The notes under the pieces are model-generated. The model was not told the origin of the DNA and did no database searches. It was given only the letters and a program-made list of their open reading frames with translations. Positions 25,446-33,189 of a stretch of DNA of 33,189 nt are shown here, in pieces (the stretch's first letter is position 1; each line of letters starts with the position of its first letter). Made by a program: the position numbers and the translations under genes. The stretch is from Longimicrobiaceae bacterium (GTDB taxonomy: Bacteria; Gemmatimonadota; Gemmatimonadetes; Longimicrobiales; Longimicrobiaceae): the NCBI GenBank assembly GCA_030146875.1, contig JASLAX010000145.1:1-33189 (forward strand). Reading direction: 5' to 3'.

Positions 25446-25981
25446 CACAGGTCCAGCAGCCCCGCCGGCGCCTCGATCTCCACCACCCGGGCCTCGCGGT
25501 CCAGGCGGCGGACCATCTCGCGGACGAAGGGGATCAGGATCTCCTTCCCCCCCGGCGCGCGCACCCCCAGCAGGAAGCCCGAGGGCGCCTCGTACAGGTC
25601 CTTCACCTCGCCGATGGTCCCGTCGGGGCCCTCGACGCGCATCCCCACGATCTCGTGGTAGAAGACCTCGTCGTCGGCCAGCGGCGCCGCGTCGGACTGC
25701 GGCAGCAGCAGGGTGCGCCCCCGCACGGCGTCCTGGGCGTCGCTGCGCCCGGAGTGCTCCTCCGTCTTCAGGAGGTATCCCTCCTTGAACGGCCGGGCGC
25801 GCTGCACGGTCAGCGTGCCCTCCACGGGGCGTCCCTGCACGTCGCCCAGCCGCAGGACGCGCCCCGGCCGGAACACCTCGGCCGGGCGGTCCGTCTCCAG
25901 CCGTACGAAGAGCTCGCCCTTGATCCCGTGCGGCTTCTGGATCCAGCCGACGATCAGGAGCGGCCCGGCGGGCGCGTCCAT
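25445..25981 (-). CDS. rimM: 16S rRNA processing/ribosome maturation factor RimM
   Basis: Protein of 178 residues that helps mature the 30S head and binds S19. The RimM domain starts with VGWIQKPHGIKGELFV, and the PRC barrel holds FYHEIVGMRVEGPDGTIG, KDLYEAPSGFLLGVR and EILIPFVREMV. It follows rpsP by 10 nt and overlaps trmD by one base, the standard operon order. Confidence 0.96.
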   Translation of the reverse strand: MDAPAGPLLIVGWIQKPHGIKGELFVRLETDRPAEVFRPGRVLRLGDVQGRPVEGTLTVQRARPFKEGYLLKTEEHSGRSDAQDAVRGRTLLLPQSDAAPLADDEVFYHEIVGMRVEGPDGTIGEVKDLYEAPSGFLLGVRAPGGKEILIPFVREMVRRLDREARVVEIEAPAGLLDL

Positions 25982-25991
25982 CCGCTCGGCG

Positions 25992-26678
25992 TCAGACGCC
26001 GGCGGCCTCGTCGTCCGCGGGCGCCGCCTTCGGCTCCTCGGACGTCGCGTCGGCGGCGGGCGTCTCCTCGGCCGAGGCGGCCTCGGCGGCCGGCTCGGCG
26101 GTGGAGGTCGTCTCGGCGGCGGGGGCCTCGCCCTCGGCGGCCGGCGCCTCGGCGGCGGCGTCGTCGCCGCCCGTCACGCGCTCCACCACCGACTCGGCCA
26201 CGTCCTTCGCCTTCTCCACCACGCTGCTGGCGGCGTCCGTGACCTTCTCCACCACGCTCTCCACCGCGGCGCTGCCCGCGGCCGCGGCGGCCACGCTCGA
26301 CACCGCGTCGGCCGCGGACGAGGCGACGCTGGCGGCGGCGCCCGCGACCTTGCCGGCGGCGGACTTCGCGGCGGAGGCGGCCTTGCCGGCCACGCCCTTC
26401 ACGGCCTCGGTCACGTTCTCGGTGGCGGAGACCTCGCGGAACACGCCGGCGCGGCGGAAGAGCGAGTGCACGGTCTCGGTGGGCACGGCGCCCTTGCCGA
26501 TCCAGGAGAGCGCCTTGTCGCGGTCCACGACCAGCGTCATGGGCTGCGTGGTCGGGTTGTAGTGGCCGACGGTGGTGACGAAGCGGCCGTCGCGCGGCAT
26601 GCTGCTCTCGGCCACGACGATACGGTAGTGCGGGGCCTTCTTACGGCCCATGCGGCGCAGGCGGATCTTGAGAGCCAC
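25992..26678 (-). CDS. rpsP: 30S ribosomal protein S16 with long Ala/Val-rich and acidic C-terminal extension
   Basis: Residues 1-85 are a normal S16 (MALKIRLRRMGRKKAPHYRI, GRFVTTVGHYNP, RDKALSWIGKGAVPTETV). The protein then continues to residue 228, whereas S16 is usually 75-100 residues. The tail has an Ala/Val/Ser-rich, heptad-like part with evenly spaced Lys/Glu (about 90-168) and then an acidic Ala/Glu/Pro-rich part (about 170-228). The frame is continuous and codon use is that of the core, so the tail looks real. S16 is essential for 30S assembly; a tail of this kind might contact other factors or the nucleoid, but this is speculation. First gene of the rpsP-rimM-trmD-rplS group, 123 nt after ffh. 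Confidence 0.95.
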   Translation of the reverse strand: MALKIRLRRMGRKKAPHYRIVVAESSMPRDGRFVTTVGHYNPTTQPMTLVVDRDKALSWIGKGAVPTETVHSLFRRAGVFREVSATENVTEAVKGVAGKAASAAKSAAGKVAGAAASVASSAADAVSSVAAAAAGSAAVESVVEKVTDAASSVVEKAKDVAESVVERVTGGDDAAAEAPAAEGEAPAAETTSTAEPAAEAASAEETPAADATSEEPKAAPADDEAAGV

Positions 26679-26774
26679 GTGTGTCCTCGGTGGTGGTGCG
26701 GTGGCGTCCAGCGCGGGCCGGCCCCCATGGCCGGCGCCCCTCGCGGACGATCTGCGGGGCGTGGTGCCCCGGCT

Positions 26775-26794
26775 CGGAGGCCGGTCGGCCTCCG
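26775..26794. terminator. Hairpin between ffh and rpsP
   Basis: CGGAGGCCG and CGGCCTCCG pair over a 2-nt loop, 7 nt past the ffh stop. On the minus strand no U-run follows, so it may only attenuate transcription into rpsP. GC-rich inverted sequence near 26717-26738 could form a further stem in this 123-nt gap. Confidence 0.4.
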
Positions 26795-26801
26795 TCTTCT
26801 G

Positions 26802-28157
<1,356 letters not shown>

Positions 28158-28228
28158 GGTTCCCCCGGAAAGCGGAAGCACCGCGCCCGGGGGTGGAGCC
28201 CCGGGGCGCGGGTGCGACATAGCCCTAT

Positions 28229-28257
28229 ATGATAGCGCCGGGGCCGTGTTTCGACAA
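28229..28257 (-). promoter_or_regulatory. Promoter of ffh and the downstream cluster
   Basis: TTGTCG (28257-28252), a 17-nt spacer and TATCAT (28234-28229). The -10 matches consensus at five of six positions and the -35 at four. This predicts a leader of about 65 nt before the GTG at 28157. Confidence 0.6.
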
Positions 28258-28284
28258 CCCGTGGTCCGCGGAACTACGGGGTCT

Positions 28285-28311
28285 CACGCGGAGGCGCGGA
28301 GAACGCGGAGG
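28285..28311 (+). repeat. 27-bp inverted repeat, left copy
   Basis: Begins CACGCGGAGGCGCGG and is an exact reverse complement of 30127-30153. It is built of GCGGAG-like units. It sits 28 bp outside the ffh promoter and marks the left edge of the accessory insert. Apart from the attC-like palindrome that starts at 28427, the 28258-28519 gap holds no gene I can support. Confidence 0.85.
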
Positions 28312-28426
28312 TGCGGCGGCAGGCTCTCGTCCCGCCGTCCGCACCGTCCGGCCGACGCCGCCAGCATCGCGGGCGATCCGGCGCCCGCCGCCACCGTCAG
28401 TGCGCGGCACGAAGCCTGGCCGGCGC

Positions 28427-28518
28427 GCCTACCGTCAAGGTTCAGCCGCGTGCGGCCTCACTGCAATCCAATCTACCGAGATCCCGGGCCGCACGCCGGC
28501 TGCAACCGGTAGTTCGGC
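28427..28518 (-). other. attC-like imperfect palindrome 2 (after the toxin gene)
   Basis: On the minus strand this 92-bp element opens with GCCGAAC and closes with GGTAGGC, each one base from the attC core pair GCCTAAC/GTTAGGC. Inside, a 15-nt arm (28443-28457) pairs with a 16-nt arm (28487-28502) over their whole length except one bulged base, the extrahelical base typical of attC sites. TTGCAGC and GCTGAACC flank the arms. It starts one base past the toxin stop, where an attC belongs in a cassette. Confidence 0.55.
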
Positions 28519-28519
28519 G

Positions 28520-28825
28520 TCACCTGCGGGACTGCCACCTCGATGGGTGACGACGGCCATGCAGAACCGCGATGACGGAAATCTGCCGACGCAGGATCAC
28601 GAAGAAGATGGTGTAGGGGAAGCGCCGCAGGACTGCCTTCCGGATGTCGTCTGCCACGACCGGAAAACGGTCCGGCGATCGCTCGATGGCCGCGAGTTGG
28701 ACACGAACTGCTCGCAGGAATTCATGACCAAGGCCGGCGCCCCGCGCCTCGTACCAATCGAACGCGTCCTCAAGATCGCTACGCGCCTCGCGGCGAATGA
28801 ACAGGCGTGGTGAAGCCTCGCTCAC
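28520..28825 (-). CDS. ParE/RelE-superfamily toxin
   Basis: Protein of 101 residues, the second gene of a type II toxin-antitoxin pair. Typical ParE/RelE features: RREARSDLEDAFDWYEARG at the start, GLGHEFLRAVRVQLAAIERSPDRFPVV, then the beta-strand block AVLRRFPYTIFFVIL and VIAVLHGRRHP near the end. The GTG at 28825 overlaps the antitoxin stop as GTGA, so translation is coupled. A longer reading with a start at 28864 would add 13 residues from inside the antitoxin gene and is unlikely. Members act on gyrase (ParE) or ribosome-bound mRNA (RelE); which applies here cannot be told. Confidence 0.9.
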   Translation of the reverse strand: MSEASPRLFIRREARSDLEDAFDWYEARGAGLGHEFLRAVRVQLAAIERSPDRFPVVADDIRKAVLRRFPYTIFFVILRRQISVIAVLHGRRHPSRWQSRR

Positions 28826-29046
28826 ACGCCGCGCGCATCGATACGGTCCAGCACCGTCTCCCACGGCTCTCCCGGATCGCCGTCCGCAGCCAGGGCAGCG
28901 CGGCGACGGCGAAGCTCATCGAGCTGCTCATCGGCAGGTAGAACCGCCTCGCGCTCCCGCGGATCGAGGCTATCCCACAGCTGCTCCGCGAGTTCGATCC
29001 GCTCCGCGGGAGTCAGATGGCTGAAATCGATGATGGAGTTGCTCAT
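28822..29046 (-). CDS. Addiction-module antitoxin (Unstab_antitox/PF09720-type)
   Basis: Protein of 74 residues with the family pattern: LTPAERIELAEQLWDSLDP at the N-terminus, then a charged helical part (ADEQLDELRRRRAALAADGDP) and the C-terminal PWETVLDRIDA. It neutralises the toxin encoded by the overlapping next gene. ATG at 29046; no strong ribosome site. The pair lies between two attC-like palindromes, a common place for toxin-antitoxin modules, which stabilise cassette arrays. Confidence 0.9.
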   Translation of the reverse strand: MSNSIIDFSHLTPAERIELAEQLWDSLDPREREAVLPADEQLDELRRRRAALAADGDPGEPWETVLDRIDARGV

Positions 29047-29095
29047 ACCACAAATCTGTTGGAGACCCCTGCATTGCGGAAGGGCTTCGGATGAC

Positions 29096-29195
29096 GCCTA
29101 ACCTAACGACCCAAGGGTCAGGGGTGCGGGGCCGGCGCGCAAGCCTTGCGTCCACCCGAAAACATGCCGGGCCCCGCATCAGCCGATTGTTAGCC
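29096..29195 (-). other. attC-like imperfect palindrome 1 (after the orphan gene)
   Basis: On the minus strand it opens with GGCTAAC, which contains the TAA stop of the gene ending at 29190, and closes with GTTAGGTTAGGC, which fits the core consensus GTTRRRY. Arms 29124-29136 (13 nt) and 29166-29179 (14 nt) pair along their length with one bulged C and one G-U pair. A smaller palindrome CGCAAG-C-CTTGCG lies in the loop and GACCCAAGGGTC near the outer end. Size (about 100 bp), core pair and bulge all fit an integron attC. Confidence 0.65.
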
Positions 29196-29918
29196 AGCAC
29201 TGACGCGAAGATCACGCACACGTGGCATGTGCGGATCCATCCACAACACGCGATCAAAAGCCGAAATGTAGCTGGCGCTGGCCGCCTCGTCTGAGAGTTC
29301 GCACGCAGCCCCTCGCGTCAAATTGTGCACGAGAACGAGCCAGAGAGCGTCACAGCGCCGCCGTGCCGTTGGTATGATTCGCTGCTTACGACTGAGCTCA
29401 GCTTGCACGTGCTCCGGCGAGATGCTTACTACCCACCCAGTGTGGTCCGGCTGCCAGAGCCGATCCGTGCCATCGACGCTGGCGTGAGCCCATGCCTTGA
29501 CGATCTCAGCTGGGAGCAGGTCCCACGGGATCTCCACCGGCCCCTCCTGTATCGACGTCGGCATTCTCACCGCGAGGACGGCTTCCGCGAGTTCCTGCGC
29601 GATCCGAGGAACGGCCCTCTTCCTCAGCCGCGCATGTGGCCCAAAGAAAGCCGTAAGGTACAAAGCTGGCCCATCCAACGCAGAGTAAATCCGTTCCGCA
29701 CGCTCCATGATACGCCGCTTGAGGCTTTGGACCTCTTGGAACGGAGGGCCGCCATTGCTGGCAGGGTGGTGATACTCGGTAAGCTCAACGCCAAGACGGT
29801 TTGGAGCTTCGCCGAGGAGAAAGTCTGGAGGCTCCGCTTCGACAGGTTCCCCCGGAGGGAGTTCAACGCAGCTGCGAAGCAGTGAGAGGTAGCGTCGCTC
29901 GCGGTCTTTGTCGGGCAT
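29190..29918 (-). CDS. Orphan cassette-type protein, possible PD-(D/E)XK-like fold
   Basis: Protein of 242 residues, family not recognised. Near the N-terminus, PPDFLLGEAPNRLGVELTEY has Asp32 and Glu45 with Glu-Leu-Thr where a nuclease would have Glu-x-Lys; this pattern occurs in predicted endonuclease-like proteins. The C-terminal half is mixed, ending RVLWMDPHMPRVRDLRVSAG. GC content and codon bias are lower than in the flanking ffh and methionine genes. The stop codon is inside the attC-like palindrome, as in many cassette genes. The ATG at 29918 has no obvious promoter or ribosome site, which is also usual for cassettes. Confidence 0.6.
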   Translation of the reverse strand: MPDKDRERRYLSLLRSCVELPPGEPVEAEPPDFLLGEAPNRLGVELTEYHHPASNGGPPFQEVQSLKRRIMERAERIYSALDGPALYLTAFFGPHARLRKRAVPRIAQELAEAVLAVRMPTSIQEGPVEIPWDLLPAEIVKAWAHASVDGTDRLWQPDHTGWVVSISPEHVQAELSRKQRIIPTARRRCDALWLVLVHNLTRGAACELSDEAASASYISAFDRVLWMDPHMPRVRDLRVSAG

Positions 29919-30039
29919 ACACTACACAGTAGGTGGGCTGGCTGATACTGCCTAGGTAGATGTAATTCCGACAAGCGCAAGTATCTCCTCACTTAATCGA
30001 GGCGCGTTAGCGGACTCCTGACCACTCGTAGCTGGAGGA

Positions 30040-30072
30040 ATCTGGAATGGTCGGACCGTCCCGATTCCAGAT
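30040..30072. repeat. Inverted repeat in the gap upstream of the orphan gene
   Basis: ATCTGGAAT (30040-30048) and ATTCCAGAT (30064-30072) are perfect complements around a 15-nt loop that includes GGTCGGACC. It lies in the gap 29919-30171, which holds no gene I can support. It could be a regulatory hairpin or part of the insert's edge. Confidence 0.45.
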
Positions 30073-30126
30073 AACAAGCGTCCACCGCAAAGGAACCAAA
30101 GGGGGAGGGAATCTCCGCCCCCCGTT

Positions 30127-30153
30127 CCTCCGCGTTCTCCGCGCCTCCGCGTG
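30127..30153 (-). repeat. 27-bp inverted repeat, right copy
   Basis: Exact reverse complement of 28285-28311, 18 bp before the end of the methyltransferase/reductase gene. With the left copy it brackets a 1.84-kb accessory segment. Confidence 0.85.
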
Positions 30154-30171
30154 AACCCAGGCCGTTGTCGT

Positions 30172-32061
30172 TCAGCCGACCCCGACCGCGGCGCACGCGC
30201 GCTCGCTCCATCCCGGGATCGCGTCGAAGACTCCCAACGCGAGCGGCACCTTCCCGAAGGGCGCGGACACCTGCACGCCCTGGATGATCGGGAGCGCCGC
30301 GGCCAGCATCTCCTGGGCGATCCGCGATCCCTCCGCCACCGCGTGCTCCTTGCCGCGGTCGCCCGCGATGCGCATGCGGTCCAGGATCTCGCGGGGCACC
30401 ACCACCCCGGGCACCTCGTTCGCCAGGAACTCGGCGTTGCGCAGCGACACCAGCGGCCAGATCCCCGCCACGATGGGGATGCGCAGGCCGTCGGCCTCCA
30501 TCCGCGACACGAAGCGCTCGAGCTGGCGCAGGTCGAAGACGGGCTGCGTGATGGCGTACTCCGCCCCCGCCTCCACCTTCCAGTAGAAGCGCCGCATCTC
30601 GTGCTCGAAGTCCTCCGCCCCGGGGTTCACGCCCACGCCCACCACGAACGACGTCGGCTCACCCAACGCGCTGCCGCCCGGGTCCAGGCCCCGGTTCAGG
30701 CGCGACACCAGGTTGGTGAGCCCGATGGCGTCGATGTCGAAGACCGCCGTCGCGTCGGGATAAGGCCCCATCTTCGGCGGGTCGCCGGTGATCAGGAGCA
30801 GGTTCCGCAGCCCCAGCGCCTGCGCGCCGAGGAGGTCCGACAGCATCCCCAGCAGGTTGCGGTCGCGGCAGCAGTAGTGGACCACCGCCTCGATCCCCAC
30901 CCGCTGCTGGATCAGCACCGCCGTGGCCAGCGCGCCCATCCGGCTCTGCGCGCGGGGGCCGTCGGGCACGTTCACGCCGTCCACCCCCGCCTCGCGGAGA
31001 AGCTGCACGCCCTCCAGCATGGCGTCGGGGTTGGAGCCGCGCGGCGGCACGATCTCCACCGTGGTCAGGAACTCGCCTGCGGCCAGCTTGGCGCCCCAGC
31101 GCGAGCGCCCGGCCAGCGGCACGGCATCGCACCCCGTGCCGCCCTCCTCCTCCGGGGCGGCCACGGAGACGCGCGCCTCCTTGCCCGGCGCCAGCATGCG
31201 CAGCGCGCCGGCCATGCGGGAGACGTGCTCCGGCGTGGTCCCGCAGCACCCGCCCAGGAAGCGCACGCCCTTGCGGATGAAGCGCGCCGCGTACGAGGCG
31301 AAGTACTCCGGCGACGCCATGTACATGGTGCGCCCGTCCACCTCGCGCGGCAGGCCGGCGTTGGGCTGGATGGAGACGGGCCGGTCGGTGAGGCCCACCA
31401 GCCGCTCCGCCGCCGCCAGCATGTCGCTGGGACCTACGCTGCAGTTCAGCCCCACCACGTCCGCCCCGCACGCCGTCAGGCGCTCGGCGGCAAGGGAGAG
31501 GTCGGAGCCGTACGGCGTGCGGCCGTCCTCGCGCACCGTCACCTGGGCCACCACGGGAAGGTCGCAGAGCGAGCGGACCGCCTGCACGGCCTCGCACACC
31601 TCGTCCAGGTCGGCGAAGGTCTCCAGGAGGAACAGGTCCACCCCGCCCTCCAGCAGCGCCTGCGCCTGCTCGCGGAAGAATTCACGCGCTTCGGACGTGG
31701 AGGTGGGGCCGTAGGGCTCGATGCGCAGGCCCAGCGGCCCCATCGCCCCCGCCACGTGGACGCGGTCGCCCACGGCCCCGCGGGCCAGGCGGGCCGCCGC
31801 GCGGTTGATCTCCGCCAGGCGGTCCTCCAGCCCGAAGCGGGCCAGCTTGGGTCGGCTGGCCCCGTAGGAGTTGGTCTCCACCACCTCTGCGCCGGCGCGC
31901 GCGTACGCGCGGTGCACCTCGGCCACCATCTCGGGCTGCACCAGGCAGAGTTCGTCGTAGCAGCGGTTGATGTACACCCCGCGGGCGTACAGCATGGTGC
32001 CCATGGCGCCGTCGAAGAGGTGCGGGCGTCCGTCGGCGATCAGCTCGCGAAAGTCGGGCAT
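30172..32061 (-). CDS. Bifunctional homocysteine S-methyltransferase / methylenetetrahydrofolate reductase
   Basis: Protein of 629 residues. The N-terminal half is a homocysteine methyltransferase domain: HLFDGAMGTMLYARG at the start, ETNSYGAS, GLNCSVGP with one zinc-ligand Cys and GGCCGTTPEH with the other two. The C-terminal half (from about residue 335) is a MetF-type reductase: TTVEIVPPRG, VNVPDGPRA, LLLITGDPPK, AEYAITQPVFD and PIVAGIWPLVS. Together these could transfer the methyl group to homocysteine and make 5-methyl-THF from methylene-THF. It follows metH by 16 nt with GGAGA upstream of the ATG, so the two form one operon and complete the methionine cycle. BhmT-like fusions to MetF are known in several phyla. 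Confidence 0.92.
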   Translation of the reverse strand: MPDFRELIADGRPHLFDGAMGTMLYARGVYINRCYDELCLVQPEMVAEVHRAYARAGAEVVETNSYGASRPKLARFGLEDRLAEINRAAARLARGAVGDRVHVAGAMGPLGLRIEPYGPTSTSEAREFFREQAQALLEGGVDLFLLETFADLDEVCEAVQAVRSLCDLPVVAQVTVREDGRTPYGSDLSLAAERLTACGADVVGLNCSVGPSDMLAAAERLVGLTDRPVSIQPNAGLPREVDGRTMYMASPEYFASYAARFIRKGVRFLGGCCGTTPEHVSRMAGALRMLAPGKEARVSVAAPEEEGGTGCDAVPLAGRSRWGAKLAAGEFLTTVEIVPPRGSNPDAMLEGVQLLREAGVDGVNVPDGPRAQSRMGALATAVLIQQRVGIEAVVHYCCRDRNLLGMLSDLLGAQALGLRNLLLITGDPPKMGPYPDATAVFDIDAIGLTNLVSRLNRGLDPGGSALGEPTSFVVGVGVNPGAEDFEHEMRRFYWKVEAGAEYAITQPVFDLRQLERFVSRMEADGLRIPIVAGIWPLVSLRNAEFLANEVPGVVVPREILDRMRIAGDRGKEHAVAEGSRIAQEMLAAALPIIQGVQVSAPFGKVPLALGVFDAIPGWSERACAAVGVG

Positions 32062-32077
32062 CGTTCGGTCTCCGTCT

Positions 32078-33189
32078 TCAGGAGGCGGAGAAGTACTTCG
32101 CGGCCGGGTGGTGAACCACCAGCGCGGCCGTGGACTGCTCGGGATCGAGCTGGAAGCCGGCGGTGAGCCCCACACCGATCGTCTCCCGCACCGGCAGGAT
32201 GCGGAAGAGCGTCTCGTGCTGCTCCACATCCGGGCACGCCGGGTACCCCCAGGAGTAGCGCAGCCCGCGGGGCTCCCCGATCCCCAGCTCCCGCCGCACG
32301 CGGCGGTTCACCAGCTCCGCCGCGCCCTCCGCCGTCTGCACCGAGAAGCCGTGCAGGAAGTAGCCCTCGGTGTAGTCGCCGCCCGCGTTGCGCTGCGCCA
32401 CCACGTCGGCCGCGCGGTCGCCGCTGGTCACCACCTGCAGGACGAGGACGTCCTGGGGCCCGTCGCCGTTCAGCGGGCGGAAGTAGTCGGCCAGGGACAG
32501 CCGCTCGCGGTCCTCCTGCCGGGGGAAGGCGAAGCGGCCGATCTCCTTCGCCCGGTCGGCGGGGTCGAACACGACGACCTCGTCCCCCTCCCGCCCCGCG
32601 GGGAAGTAGCCGTACACGGCGCGCGGGCGCAGCCAGCCCTGAGTGCGCGCCTCGCGGGTGTAGCGGGCCAGGCGCGGCTCGAAGTCCTCGCGCACCAGGC
32701 GGTCCCACTCCTCGCCCTTCAGGTTGCGGGCGCCCCACTGCATGCGGTACAGCGTGTTGCGGTCGATGCATTCCACCACGTCGTCCACGGGGATGGGGTC
32801 CAGCACCTTCCAGCCCCAGAACGGCGGCCTGGGCGCCTCGACCGTCTCCACCGACGACGCGGCGGACCCGGGCCGCAGCTCGGCCGCCTTCGCCCGGTTC
32901 TTCGCGTACTCCTCCGACCGCCGCAGCATCTCCCGGTTGTGGTCGCGGACGAACGACTCGCCGTCCTCGGCCGTCAGGCGGTCCATCACCGCCAGCCCCT
33001 CGAAGGCGTCCTTGCAGTAGAACATCCCGCTCGGGTACGGCATGCCCTCGCCCACCAGGAGAGGGTACGCCATCCCCCGCCGGTGGAGCTCCTGCGCGCA
33101 GAGCGGCATCTGCTTGGACGTGGAGACGAGCAGCGCCGAGAGCCCGATGGCGTCGGCCCCCACCTCCTGGGCCTTCTCCAGGATGACGT
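32078..33189 (-). CDS. metH: Cobalamin-dependent methionine synthase, C-terminal part (N-terminus beyond window)
   Basis: About 370 codons are visible and the frame is open at the right edge. The left-over B12-binding domain shows GADAIGLSALLVSTSKQM and YPLLVGEGMPYPSG. The activation (AdoMet-binding) domain follows, with PPFWGWKVLD, DYTEGYFLHGFSVQTAEG, RGLRYSWGYPACPDVEQH and ETIGVGLTAGFQLDPEQST. The activation domain lets the enzyme be re-methylated when cob(II)alamin forms. Because the next gene carries a separate homocysteine methyltransferase domain, this MetH may lack its own; the part needed to tell is outside the window. Confidence 0.93.
   Translation of the reverse strand, partial: VILEKAQEVGADAIGLSALLVSTSKQMPLCAQELHRRGMAYPLLVGEGMPYPSGMFYCKDAFEGLAVMDRLTAEDGESFVRDHNREMLRRSEEYAKNRAKAAELRPGSAASSVETVEAPRPPFWGWKVLDPIPVDDVVECIDRNTLYRMQWGARNLKGEEWDRLVREDFEPRLARYTREARTQGWLRPRAVYGYFPAGREGDEVVVFDPADRAKEIGRFAFPRQEDRERLSLADYFRPLNGDGPQDVLVLQVVTSGDRAADVVAQRNAGGDYTEGYFLHGFSVQTAEGAAELVNRRVRRELGIGEPRGLRYSWGYPACPDVEQHETLFRILPVRETIGVGLTAGFQLDPEQSTAALVVHHPAAKYFSAS

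Noticed and set aside
20354..25661. Long plus-strand frames opposite the kinase, rnhB, rplS and trmD
   Set aside because: Same GC-skew shadow effect. The minus-strand genes have intact conserved motifs and operon order.
28229..28813. Plus-strand frames with TRRRGERGG- or SHAEARRTRR-like peptides over the 27-bp repeat
   Set aside because: These peptides come from translating the GCGGAG-type repeat. They have no start signals and are a known type of false call.
29093..29294. Short plus-strand ORF within the attC-like site
   Set aside because: It is a reading of the palindrome itself, with no ribosome site and no recognisable product.

Overview
The window is high-GC chromosomal DNA with codons that mostly end in G or C. 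It carries a BlaI/M56 regulator pair, an ABC permease fused to an M1 peptidase, a TonB receptor followed by a DUF4249 lipoprotein, LytS/LytTR signalling and a large PAS/GAF kinase. This mix suggests a Gram-negative, aerobic soil-type bacterium of the Gemmatimonadota, most like Longimicrobium. That placement is inference from gene content, not from a marker search.

Layout. (1) 1-3.6 kb, minus strand: a DsbD/ScsB-type thiol-disulfide membrane protein (runs off the left edge), an M56 peptidase and a BlaI repressor. One operator sits on the blaI promoter and a second lies 0.3 kb upstream of the dsbD-like gene. (2) 3.7-5.2 kb: two divergent envelope proteins of unknown function. (3) 5.2-9.8 kb, minus: a permease-M1 peptidase fusion and its ATPase. 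(4) 10.0-11.7 kb, plus: a LytS-type sensor kinase and a LytTR response regulator, divergent from the ABC genes. (5) 11.8-13.6 kb: a lower-GC accessory stretch with a lipoprotein, a frame fragment, an inverted-repeat segment and tRNA-Lys(TTT). (6) 13.7-17.0 kb, minus: a TonB-dependent receptor and a DUF4249 lipoprotein. (7) 17.1-19.4 kb: tex. (8) 19.5-20.3 kb: an orphan accessory gene. (9) 20.4-28.2 kb, minus: a core cluster read in the order ffh, rpsP, rimM, trmD, rplS, rnhB, a small membrane protein and a PAS/GAF histidine kinase. (10) 28.28-30.15 kb: an accessory insert bounded by a perfect 27-bp inverted repeat. It holds an orphan gene and a ParE-type toxin-antitoxin pair, each followed by an attC-like imperfect palindrome. 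(11) 30.2 kb to the right edge, minus: a bifunctional homocysteine methyltransferase/MTHF reductase and the C-terminal part of cobalamin-dependent MetH.

Most notable. First, two short leader ORFs (1810-1995 and 9766-9921) have an ungapped similar N-terminus around an RRPPFGxPxLPxT motif. Each ends in an ATGA overlap with the start of an unrelated membrane-system gene. Second, the insert between ffh and the methionine genes looks like a small cluster of integron-type cassettes with no integrase in view. Third, ribosomal protein S16 carries a tail of about 140 residues, and the dsbD-like gene has odd substitutions around its active-site cysteine motif.
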